Positions 56,401-63,017 of a stretch of 64,000 nt of DNA are shown here, piece by piece; the first letter of the stretch is position 1; every line of letters starts with the position of its first letter. The notes beneath the pieces were generated by a model, which made no database searches, was not told the origin of the DNA, and worked only from the letters and a program-made list of their open reading frames with translations. The stretch is taken from the NCBI RefSeq assembly GCF_021049305.1, contig NZ_CP088081.1:2976001-3040000 (forward strand), read 5' to 3'. The translations under genes were made by a program, and so were the position numbers. This DNA comes from Ideonella dechloratans. Lineage in GTDB: Bacteria; Pseudomonadota; Gammaproteobacteria; Burkholderiales; Burkholderiaceae_C.

Positions 56401-56421
56401 TCGCCTCTCGCCTCTCGCCTC
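56401..56421 (+). repeat. 7-bp tandem repeat in ispB leader
   Basis: Three copies of TCGCCTC within the presumed 5' untranslated region of ispB, ending 10 bp before the ATG. It leaves no clear Shine-Dalgarno sequence for ispB. Confidence 0.7.
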
Positions 56422-56430
56422 CGTGTCTTC

Positions 56431-57423
56431 ATGACCTCCTCGCTCGCCCCGGCCCCTTCTCGCGCCACCGAACCCGATCCGATGGCCCTGGAGATGCGCC
56501 GGGTGGACGAGGTGATTCAGCGACGGCTTCAATCGGAAGTCGGCCTGATCGAACAGATTGGCCACTACATCGTCGGCGCAGGCGGCAAGCGCATCCGCCC
56601 CCGGCTGGTGCTGCTGTTTGCCCAGGCCCTGGGCTACCACGGCAACCATCACTATGAATTGGCCGCGACGGTGGAGTTCATCCACACCGCCACGCTGCTG
56701 CATGACGACGTGGTGGATGAATCGATGCTTCGCCGCGGCCGCCCCACCGCCAACGCCGTGTTCGGCAATGCCGCCAGCGTGCTGGTGGGCGATTTCCTCT
56801 ACTCCCGGGCCTTCGAGATGATGGTGTCCGTCGGCGACCTGCGCGTGCTGGAGGTGCTGGCCGAAGCCACGAATGTCATTGCGGAGGGCGAGGTGCTGCA
56901 GCTCATGAACATGCACCAGCCCGATGTCGCCCTGGAGAGTTATCTGCAGGTGATCCGCTACAAAACCGCCAAGCTGTTCGAGGCCAGCGCCAGGCTCGGC
57001 GCCGTGCTGGCCGCCGCACCACCGGAGGTGGAGGAAGCCTGCGCCAGTTATGGGCGCGCGCTGGGCACGGCCTTCCAGCTGGTCGACGACCTGCTCGACT
57101 ATCAGGGCGACACCTCCACTTTGGGGAAGAACGTGGGAGACGACCTGCGCGAGGGCAAGCCCACCCTGCCCCTTCTGGCCGCCATGCAGCGCGGCACGCC
57201 CGACGAGCGCCAACTGATCCGGCACGCCATCGAGCACGGCGAGGTGCAGCGACTGGGCGATATCGTGGCCATCGTCCACCGCACAGGGGCGCTGGAGGTC
57301 ACCCGACAGGCCGCCCTGCGAGAGGCCGAGGTCGCTCGCGACAGCGTCGCCAGCCTACCCCCTTCACACGCCCAAAAAATCTTGCTAGAATTTCCTGCTC
57401 GATCAGTTGATCGGTCTTTCTGA
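56431..57423 (+). CDS. ispB: Octaprenyl diphosphate synthase (polyprenyl synthetase)
   Basis: Makes the ubiquinone side-chain precursor by chain elongation. The first Asp-rich motif is [17 protein letters not shown] (DDxxD) and the second is [26 protein letters not shown] is also typical. It is 330 residues, starting at MTSSLAPAP. Chain length (C40 or other) is inferred from the organism group. It is divergent from rplU, a very conserved arrangement. The promoter of the following tRNA-Pro lies inside its 3' end. Confidence 0.94.
   Translation: MTSSLAPAPSRATEPDPMALEMRRVDEVIQRRLQSEVGLIEQIGHYIVGAGGKRIRPRLVLLFAQALGYHGNHHYELAATVEFIHTATLLHDDVVDESMLRRGRPTANAVFGNAASVLVGDFLYSRAFEMMVSVGDLRVLEVLAEATNVIAEGEVLQLMNMHQPDVALESYLQVIRYKTAKLFEASARLGAVLAAAPPEVEEACASYGRALGTAFQLVDDLLDYQGDTSTLGKNVGDDLREGKPTLPLLAAMQRGTPDERQLIRHAIEHGEVQRLGDIVAIVHRTGALEVTRQAALREAEVARDSVASLPPSHAQKILLEFPARSVDRSF
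57363..57391 (+). promoter_or_regulatory. Predicted promoter of tRNA-Pro, inside the ispB 3' end
   Basis: TTCACA (57363-57368), 17-bp spacer, TAGAAT (57386-57391). Predicted start near 57398, about 119 nt before the mature tRNA. Confidence 0.6.
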
Positions 57424-57516
57424 GACCAACACCTGCGATATTCGACAGGCGTTAGAACAAGAAACCGTTGGACAGATCACCAAGAGCGTTGGCCGCGAAA
57501 GCGCCATCGACTTCTT

Positions 57517-57593
57517 CGGGGTGTAGCTTAGCCTGGTAGAGCGCTACGTTCGGGACGTAGAGGCCGGAGGTTCGAATCCTCTCACCCCGACCA
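57517..57593 (+). tRNA. tRNA-Pro (CGG)
   Basis: 77 nt cloverleaf with encoded CCA. Acceptor CGGGGTG/CACCCCG, anticodon stem CTACG/CGTAG with loop TTCGGGA (anticodon CGG), T-loop TTCGAAT. It marks the boundary between the housekeeping block and the island on its 3' side, a usual position for integrative elements. Confidence 0.95.
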
Positions 57594-57605
57594 GACAAAA
57601 AACGG

Positions 57606-57640
57606 AAAAGCCCAAGTGGATCAAGCACTTGGGCTTTTTT
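57606..57640 (+). terminator. Intrinsic terminator after tRNA-Pro
   Basis: AAAAGCCCAAGTG ... CACTTGGGCTTTT, 13-bp perfect stem with a 7-base loop, followed by T residues. Confidence 0.92.
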
Positions 57641-57814
57641 GTTTTGGATCGTCATGAATGCCGACTCAGAGTAAATCTTGGGGGCCAATGGCCCAAGAAT
57701 GGCCCAGCGAGCCAGGGCGTAGGCGCTCAGTCGTTGACGGCATGTTTGAACTGCTCTACGCTGATAGCCATTGACGATCAAGTCGTGTGGCTGACGTGGT
57801 GATGTGGAGTAGTG

Positions 57815-57869
57815 ACCCTCACCCGGCGAAAGATGGGGAATGAGTCAGCCGGTACCCTCACGCGAAAGA
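57815..57869 (+). repeat. Direct repeat pair ACCCTCAC..GCGAAAGA
   Basis: Copy 1: ACCCTCAC (57815-57822), 3 bp, GCGAAAGA (57826-57833). Copy 2: ACCCTCAC (57854-57861) directly joined to GCGAAAGA (57862-57869). Offsets are 39 and 36 bp. Possible initiator-binding repeats upstream of the TrfA-like gene. Confidence 0.45.
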
Positions 57870-58107
57870 GCGATAGCGTGAAACCTCAAAGCATGGCTTC
57901 TCGGCGTGAGCCGTCCGCCGAGACGCAGCAGGGCTGCGAATGATCGAAAAGCGTCTTCGGACGCGCAGAGATTCTGGAATGGGCGTCGATGAGTCATACC
58001 CTGCCCCCGTAGTTCCAGGCTCTTGAGACGCCATTGCACGCATCTAAAGACGATCGCTGCCAGAGCATCAGGTCTTCCCTGCCGCTCTCCGCAATCATGG
58101 ATGCGTT

Positions 58108-58470
58108 ATGGCCACCCCTGTCCTGCCGGAGGCACTGTCCGGGCAACAGCTTGTCAACGTTTTTCTCGCTGACACCCCTCCCCCCGTCCGAATCATCTTC
58201 ATTGAGCAGCTCTCGGCTCTGATCGGCAAGAGCTGCACCACCATTCGGACCTTCGCGACCTGCGAAAAGTACAAGGACCGGAACTTGATCCCCCGGCCTT
58301 TCAAGATGCCGGGCTCAAGGCGCCTGTGCTGGTACGAGCGCGACGTCCTTGAATGGATCGAGTCCACACGCCCCGCCGAGCCGCCCCCGTCACGCCGCCC
58401 TCGCGGCCGCCCGACCAAAGCCGAACAACTTGCCCGGCAGCGCTGGGCCAACTCGGCGGGAGGGCGCTGA
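58108..58470 (+). CDS. AlpA/MerR-like excisionase-type DNA-binding protein
   Basis: Protein of 120 residues with a central winged-helix (HTH_17/AlpA-like) pattern: FIEQLSALIGKSCTTIRTFA, then a basic wing RNLIPRPFKMPGSRRLCW and RDVLEWIES. A Pro/Arg-rich tail follows (PPPSRRPRGRPTKAEQ, AT-hook-like GRP). Such proteins act as excisionases or activators on islands. The stop is 3 bp before the TrfA-like start, so the two are co-translated. Target sites are unknown; the repeats just upstream are candidates. Confidence 0.7.
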   Translation: MATPVLPEALSGQQLVNVFLADTPPPVRIIFIEQLSALIGKSCTTIRTFATCEKYKDRNLIPRPFKMPGSRRLCWYERDVLEWIESTRPAEPPPSRRPRGRPTKAEQLARQRWANSAGGR

Positions 58471-58473
58471 ACC

Positions 58474-59403
58474 ATGGCAGCGCATGCCTCCAACACCCAA
58501 TGCAGCCCGCAATCACAGCAACACCGCTTGGATCAGGCTCTCAGCCGGTTACGCCAGCGCGTCCTTGAGCGGACTGCCACGACCTCGGCGACGCCGCGTG
58601 CGACCGAGGAAAAAGTCGTCCAGCTTCCGTGGTGGCATGACCTGGATCGCGCGATTCCAAACCACCTTGCGAGGTCCAGCCTCTTTGCCCCAGTGGCCCG
58701 AGGCCGCAGAGCCACCCACGAGGGAAAGGTGCTCACCAGCCGGTCAGATGTTCAACTGCGTTACTGGGGCGTGCAGCTCGATGAGCCCGACTCCGATGTC
58801 TGGATGCAAGCCCTTCACGAAGCACGTCGTCATCCTGTTGGTGCGCCAGTGCCCGTCGTTCGCTCGCACTTTCTGAAGTCCCTTGGGCGACACATCGGGA
58901 GCACGGATTACGGATGGCTGCATGAGTCGTTCTTGCGCCTCAGCCTCGGCATGTTGGAGATCAAAACGCGGAAGTACACCGTGGGCGAAGTTCCGGGCGA
59001 CGCCACGCCGAGCAAGGGCATTCACCGCGTCCTGCACCTGATCGACGGCTTCGATTTGGATGAGGAACTGGACACCTACGTTCTGCGCATCGACCGTCGC
59101 ATGGTGCGCCTCTTCAGCAACCGTGAGTTCGCGCTGATCGATTGGGAGAAGCGATTGCAGATCAAGGTCCAGCGGGACATGGCAAAGGCGCTGCAACGCC
59201 TGGTCGCCACCTCTTCAGACGCGACCCAGCGCCACAGTCTTGCCTGGCTGAAAGACAAGCTGCAATACAGCAGCCCGATTTCTAAGTTCCGTCAACCAGT
59301 GCTGGCTGCTGCAGCTGAGTTGGAGCGACTGGGAATCATCGCTGGAGCGCGCCTGGAACAAAGCACCCACGGGAAGGAGCAGATCGTATGGACGAGGCTG
59401 TGA
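58474..59403 (+). CDS. TrfA-like replication initiator protein
   Basis: Protein of 309 residues resembling the TrfA family that opens iteron origins of broad-host-range plasmids. Recognisable parts: WWHDLDRAIPNHLARSSLFA, GVQLDEPDSDVWMQALHEAR, RSHFLKSLGRHIGSTDYGWL and FDLDEELDTYVLRIDRRMVR, together forming winged-helix domains. ATG at 58474 with GGAGGG upstream. Its presence suggests the island can, or once could, replicate after excision. It overlaps the recombinase gene start by 16 bp. Confidence 0.72.
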   Translation: MAAHASNTQCSPQSQQHRLDQALSRLRQRVLERTATTSATPRATEEKVVQLPWWHDLDRAIPNHLARSSLFAPVARGRRATHEGKVLTSRSDVQLRYWGVQLDEPDSDVWMQALHEARRHPVGAPVPVVRSHFLKSLGRHIGSTDYGWLHESFLRLSLGMLEIKTRKYTVGEVPGDATPSKGIHRVLHLIDGFDLDEELDTYVLRIDRRMVRLFSNREFALIDWEKRLQIKVQRDMAKALQRLVATSSDATQRHSLAWLKDKLQYSSPISKFRQPVLAAAAELERLGIIAGARLEQSTHGKEQIVWTRL

Positions 59404-60509
59404 TTTCCAGCGCCACCGATCAACCCCGACCGCAGTCCGACGAAGACGCAGCTGCAGCAGAACACCTGCCCGAGGTTCAGCGCCTCGTGAGTGCCGTCCG
59501 CGCTTGCCTGAACGCTCTGCCTGCGATCAAGTCGAAGGGTAAGCCAACAAGCAAATCCGCAGCCACGCAAGAGGAGTACCTGAAACTGGCAAGGCAGCTG
59601 CTTCATGGCGCCAGCGCCGGCGAGGACGACCTCGTTTCAGTGGTGAGCAACACTGGCCGCTCAACTACGTTCTACAAGCGCTTGGCCGCTCTTCGGTATC
59701 ACTGCCTCTGGAGCGTCGGTGCGATGTCATCGGCTCTGCCTCAGGCATGGGACACATCGACCCGCGAACGATTGATGGCCTCATGCAGCCAGCTGTTGAT
59801 GACCATGCGGGCCCTGGTCCGGCTTCAGCAGCAAGGGATGACGCAGCCAAGGTCCAAGCGCCGAAGCAAGCGCCAGGCGCTGCGTGGGCTGCCATCCACT
59901 TGGAGGGAAGACATTTGCGCACGCGGCATGCATGGCAAGTACGCCGACGCGCTCTTGATCTCCGCGCTGACTGGCGCCCGCCCTTCCGAGCTGGCGACAG
60001 GAGTCGAAGTGTGGGTGGAATTCGACGATCTGCTGCGCAAGGACATCCTCTGCCTGCATGTCATTGGCGCAAAGGTCAAAGCAAGCCAGGGCCAACCGAA
60101 TCGCTTTGTGGCCTACGCGGAGGACGACACACATCCACTGGTCGCAACCCTTGTGAAACGGCTCAGTACAGAGCCAGGTAAGAAGCTGCGCGTCAAGATT
60201 GCCAAAGCAGGCAACTTCACCGCTGAAATCCAGCGACTTGCGCGCAGCCTCTGGCGCAATCACGATCACGCCATCACTGCCACATGTTTCAGGCACCAGT
60301 GGAGCGCAGACCTGAAGGCGTCGGCTGGCGGCGATGCTGCCAGCCGTGGCCTCGGCCATCAAAGCGCCAAAACACGTCGCCATTACGGCATGGCGCATCA
60401 GGCGCGCGACGGACATGCCTTGCGTCCAGTACGCATAGAGGCGGATCTGCCGGTCAGGACGTTTCGCCCGAACCTCTATCCGGGCACACCAGCACATCGC
60501 ATTGAATGA
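59388..60509 (+). CDS. Divergent tyrosine recombinase (integrase)
   Basis: Protein of 373 residues. The N-terminal half is helical (core-binding type). The C-terminal half has the catalytic pattern of tyrosine recombinases: LISALTGARPSELATG (first Arg), TATCFRHQWSADLK (second Arg followed by His; the usual His three residues before it is Thr), and RGLGHQSAKTRRHYG (His and nucleophile Tyr). AAGGAG sits 8 bp before the ATG. The gene overlaps the TrfA-like stop, forming a regulator-initiator-recombinase operon beside tRNA-Pro. It is diverged from phage integrases I know. Confidence 0.7.
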   Translation: MDEAVISSATDQPRPQSDEDAAAAEHLPEVQRLVSAVRACLNALPAIKSKGKPTSKSAATQEEYLKLARQLLHGASAGEDDLVSVVSNTGRSTTFYKRLAALRYHCLWSVGAMSSALPQAWDTSTRERLMASCSQLLMTMRALVRLQQQGMTQPRSKRRSKRQALRGLPSTWREDICARGMHGKYADALLISALTGARPSELATGVEVWVEFDDLLRKDILCLHVIGAKVKASQGQPNRFVAYAEDDTHPLVATLVKRLSTEPGKKLRVKIAKAGNFTAEIQRLARSLWRNHDHAITATCFRHQWSADLKASAGGDAASRGLGHQSAKTRRHYGMAHQARDGHALRPVRIEADLPVRTFRPNLYPGTPAHRIE

Positions 60510-60527
60510 GGTAACAGCGCCTGTCAT

Positions 60528-60555
60528 TGGGGCAATAGCAGGCGCAATTGCCCCA
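60528..60555. repeat. 9-bp inverted repeat after the recombinase gene
   Basis: TGGGGCAAT (60528-60536), 10-bp spacer, ATTGCCCCA (60547-60555). It starts 19 bp after the recombinase stop and 178 bp before the WYL regulator. No T-run follows, so a protein-binding site is as likely as a terminator. Confidence 0.6.
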
Positions 60556-60663
60556 TTTCAAGGCTGTTGATGCGCGAGTGTTGAGGCTCGCCTTCAAAGC
60601 GCGTCTCCGAACGTGGTTCAACAGCTCAAGCCGTCGGCCATTTTGTCGTCATATTAGTATCTT

Positions 60664-60691
60664 TTTGATGCTCAAATAGCTTCTTTAGGAT
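60664..60691 (+). promoter_or_regulatory. AT-rich candidate promoter/operator of the BREX operon
   Basis: TTTGA-TGC-TCAAA inverted repeat (60664-60676) overlapping a -35-like TTGATG (60665-60670), with -10-like TAGGAT (60686-60691) or TAGAAT (60691-60696). Spacing is not ideal. It is the most AT-rich stretch of the region. Confidence 0.4.
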
Positions 60692-60732
60692 AGAATGTAG
60701 AGATCTTCCATCCTCGGCGTCGCCTTCCCACC

Positions 60733-61632
60733 ATGCAAGCTGATCCGACAGCCGAACTACCCCAATCCCAAAGGGACCGGCTCAAGCACATCGAGCTGCG
60801 GTTGCGCTTCCTGGGCGAGGTTCGACGGCCTGATTTGATGCAGCGCTTTGGCATCCAGTCGGCGGCAGCTTCGCGGGATCTAGCGCTGTACAAAGAGCTG
60901 GCACCAGAGAACGTTGACTACGAAAGCCGTGGCAAACGCTACCTCCTAGGGGCAGGGTTCTCGCCACTGTTTGCCGTGCCATCGGCCCAGGTTCTAGGTT
61001 GGCTGACTGAACAGCTGGGCGACGCTACCGCCCCCTCGTCAGAGGCGCTTCTGCCCTGCCTCATGCCTTCCAGGCTCTCGTACCCGAGGCTGGATACCCT
61101 AGCCTGCATCACGCGCGCCATTCACATGGGGCAGGTGCTCAGCATCGACTACCACTCGGTGAGCAGTGGCGAGTCTTCGCGTGAAATCGTGCCCTTTGCG
61201 CTGCTGGACACCGGCCTTCGATGGCATGTGCGTGCGTTCGATCGCAAGTCGCAGACTTTCCGAGACTTTGTTCTAACCCGTATCAGCAAGCCCACTCCAA
61301 AGCTGGGCGACGAGGCAGCGCGCCATGAGCTCCCAGAGCAAGACGTTCAGTGGACACGCATCGTCGAGTTGGACTTGGTGCCTCACCCGGACCAACCTCA
61401 TCCCGAAGTCACGCACATGGACTACGACATGCCAGAGGGCGTGTTGCGGCTGAAATTGCGAGCAGCATTGGCTGGCTATGCCCTGCGCAAATGGAGTGTG
61501 GACTGCTCCCCGGGCCACAGCTTGCGAGGGCCCGAGTTCCGGCTCTGGTTGAAGGACCATCTTGCCTTGTACGGCGTCGAGACCGCTGTGCTGGCGCCTG
61601 GCTATCCCAGCAGCAAGGCCGAAGCCCAATGA
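60733..61632 (+). CDS. brxR: WYL-domain transcriptional regulator, BrxR/CapW type
   Basis: Protein of 299 residues: N-terminal winged helix (LKHIELRLRFLGEVRRPDLMQ, RFGIQSAAASRDLALY), a central WYL domain (VPFALLDTGLRWHVRAFDRK) and a C-terminal WCX-like dimerisation region. Regulators of this layout sit at the head of many BREX and CBASS clusters and repress the locus until a signal is sensed. Its stop overlaps the brxA start (ATGA), so it is in the same transcript. Base composition is lower in GC than that of the genes to the left. Confidence 0.8.
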   Translation: MQADPTAELPQSQRDRLKHIELRLRFLGEVRRPDLMQRFGIQSAAASRDLALYKELAPENVDYESRGKRYLLGAGFSPLFAVPSAQVLGWLTEQLGDATAPSSEALLPCLMPSRLSYPRLDTLACITRAIHMGQVLSIDYHSVSSGESSREIVPFALLDTGLRWHVRAFDRKSQTFRDFVLTRISKPTPKLGDEAARHELPEQDVQWTRIVELDLVPHPDQPHPEVTHMDYDMPEGVLRLKLRAALAGYALRKWSVDCSPGHSLRGPEFRLWLKDHLALYGVETAVLAPGYPSSKAEAQ

Positions 61633-62426
61633 CAACACGTGAAGCCCTATTGACTCAACTTGGCTTCCGCTTCGGCATCAACGGCCCGCACGCCGCGCGG
61701 ACGATGATGCTGGACGAGCTGCGCCTGCTGCTGGGCCACACCGAACCCCAGGTCAGCCGCGCCGACTACGCGACGGCCATCGTGGACGAGAACGTCCTCG
61801 GCAAGCCGACCCGCAAGGCCCGTGAGCTCACGCTGCGGTACCTGAGCGCGCTCTACAGCCTGGACACGACCAACCCCATCTTCCGGGCGCTACGGCGCCT
61901 CTGGCCGCTGAGCGAAGCCGCCCAGCCCATGCTGGCGCTGGCAGCGGCATTGGCGCGCGACCCGCTCCTGCGCGCCACGCAGGACTTCATCCTCGGTCAG
62001 CCCATCGGCGCTGCCGTATCCCGCGAGGCGGTCGAGCGCTTCCTGGCGCAGGCCTACCCAGACCGCTTCAGCCCCGCATCGCTCAAGTCCTTTGCCCAGA
62101 ACGTCGCGGGTACCTGGACGGCCGCTGGTCTGCTCTCTGGCCACCGCAACAAGACCCGCTCGCAGCCGCTCGCGCACCCCGAATCCGTGACCCTGCTGCT
62201 CTTCCTCGGGTATCTCGGGGGGCGTACCGGGCAACGCCTCTTCTCATCCGAATGGACGAATTTGCTGGGTGGCTCACCTGATGAGCTAGAGGCGCTTACA
62301 AACTCCGCTTCGCACCGGGGCCTTCTCGTGTTCATGAATGCGGGCGGCGTCAAAGAGGTTCGTTTCCCTGGGTATCTCTCGCCCGAGGAAGAGCGCATTC
62401 GTCAGGAGGTCTCACATGTCGTCTAG
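61629..62426 (+). CDS. brxA: BrxA-like BREX protein (DUF1819-like)
   Basis: Protein of 265 residues, mostly helical. The central part (RTMMLDELRLLLG, ATAIVDENVLGKPTRKAREL) resembles the DUF1819/BrxA pattern of a helical start followed by an ENxLxK-type strand. No enzyme motif is present. BrxA binds DNA in characterised systems. The identification rests on weak sequence resemblance plus order: it lies between a WYL regulator and clear brxB and brxC genes. Start ATG overlaps the regulator stop; the gene overlaps brxB by 11 bp. Confidence 0.72.
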   Translation: MTTREALLTQLGFRFGINGPHAARTMMLDELRLLLGHTEPQVSRADYATAIVDENVLGKPTRKARELTLRYLSALYSLDTTNPIFRALRRLWPLSEAAQPMLALAAALARDPLLRATQDFILGQPIGAAVSREAVERFLAQAYPDRFSPASLKSFAQNVAGTWTAAGLLSGHRNKTRSQPLAHPESVTLLLFLGYLGGRTGQRLFSSEWTNLLGGSPDELEALTNSASHRGLLVFMNAGGVKEVRFPGYLSPEEERIRQEVSHVV

Positions 62427-62979
62427 GGTCACCAAGCTGGCTGCTGCCTATCGGCAGCACCTGTCGGTGCCGTGGCAGGCCGGGCTTGCCGCTATCCAGC
62501 GCGTCATCTTTGCGGTCTATGACAAGGCCGACGAGCTTCGCCTGCGTGCCAACGTCGGCGAGTTCGAACTCGCCACCCAGCAGGCAGGCAAGCAGTGGCT
62601 GCTGTTGGACGTGACCAATGCCTTCCCGCTGTGGATGGCAGCCCAGGAGTACCGCGACGCGTACTTCGAGTCACCCGAAGACCTGGCCGGCTACCAGACC
62701 GGAGAGCTCACGGAGTTCGTCGCAGACCTGACGGCGAAGCTGAAGGCCAGGATTGCCGCAGAGGCCGGCCCCGATACGGTCGTTGCCTTGCTAGGCGTAG
62801 GAGCGCTGTTCGGCCTCGCTCGGGTGTCTTCGGTTGTCGAGGGCATCAAGGAAAGCGTGCAGGGCCGGCTGCTCGTCTTCTTCCCGGGCGAACACCACCC
62901 GGAGAACCACACCTACCGCCTGCTGGATGCACGCGACGGCTGGAACTACCTCGCCGTGCCGCTGCTCGCCCAGGAATGA
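62416..62979 (+). CDS. brxB: BrxB, BREX protein (DUF1788)
   Basis: Protein of 187 residues with strong DUF1788 hallmarks: SVPWQAGLAAIQRVIFAVYD, DELRLRANVGEFELATQQAG, VVALLGVGALFGLARVSSVV, and GRLLVFFPGEHHPENHTYRL followed by LDARDGWNYLAVPL. It is essential for defence in tested BREX systems but without known catalysis. AGGAGG lies 7 bp before the ATG at 62416 and overlaps the brxA end. Gap to brxC is 38 bp. Confidence 0.88.
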   Translation: MSSRVTKLAAAYRQHLSVPWQAGLAAIQRVIFAVYDKADELRLRANVGEFELATQQAGKQWLLLDVTNAFPLWMAAQEYRDAYFESPEDLAGYQTGELTEFVADLTAKLKARIAAEAGPDTVVALLGVGALFGLARVSSVVEGIKESVQGRLLVFFPGEHHPENHTYRLLDARDGWNYLAVPLLAQE

Positions 62980-63017
62980 CGCAACGCACCACCTGAAGAA
63001 CCAAAGCAAGGACCACC

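Larger units (their letters stand above)
57594..58107. other. Non-coding island edge (514 bp)
   Basis: No convincing gene between tRNA-Pro and the AlpA-like gene. It holds the tRNA terminator, a pair of direct repeats, a 6-bp inverted repeat (57858-57881) and another IR, TCGGCG/CGCCGA (near 57900-57920). Short minus-strand ORFs here (for example 57845-58039) have no ribosome site or recognisable content. Because a replication initiator lies downstream, an origin is possible. Confidence 0.5.

Noticed and set aside
57452..57781. Minus-strand ORF of 109 codons over tRNA-Pro
   Set aside because: It is antisense to the tRNA and its terminator; its central peptide is the translation of the reverse complement of tRNA-Pro, a well-known false ORF.
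57845..58043. Short minus-strand ORFs at the island edge
   Set aside because: Two overlapping frames, no ribosome site and no recognisable content.
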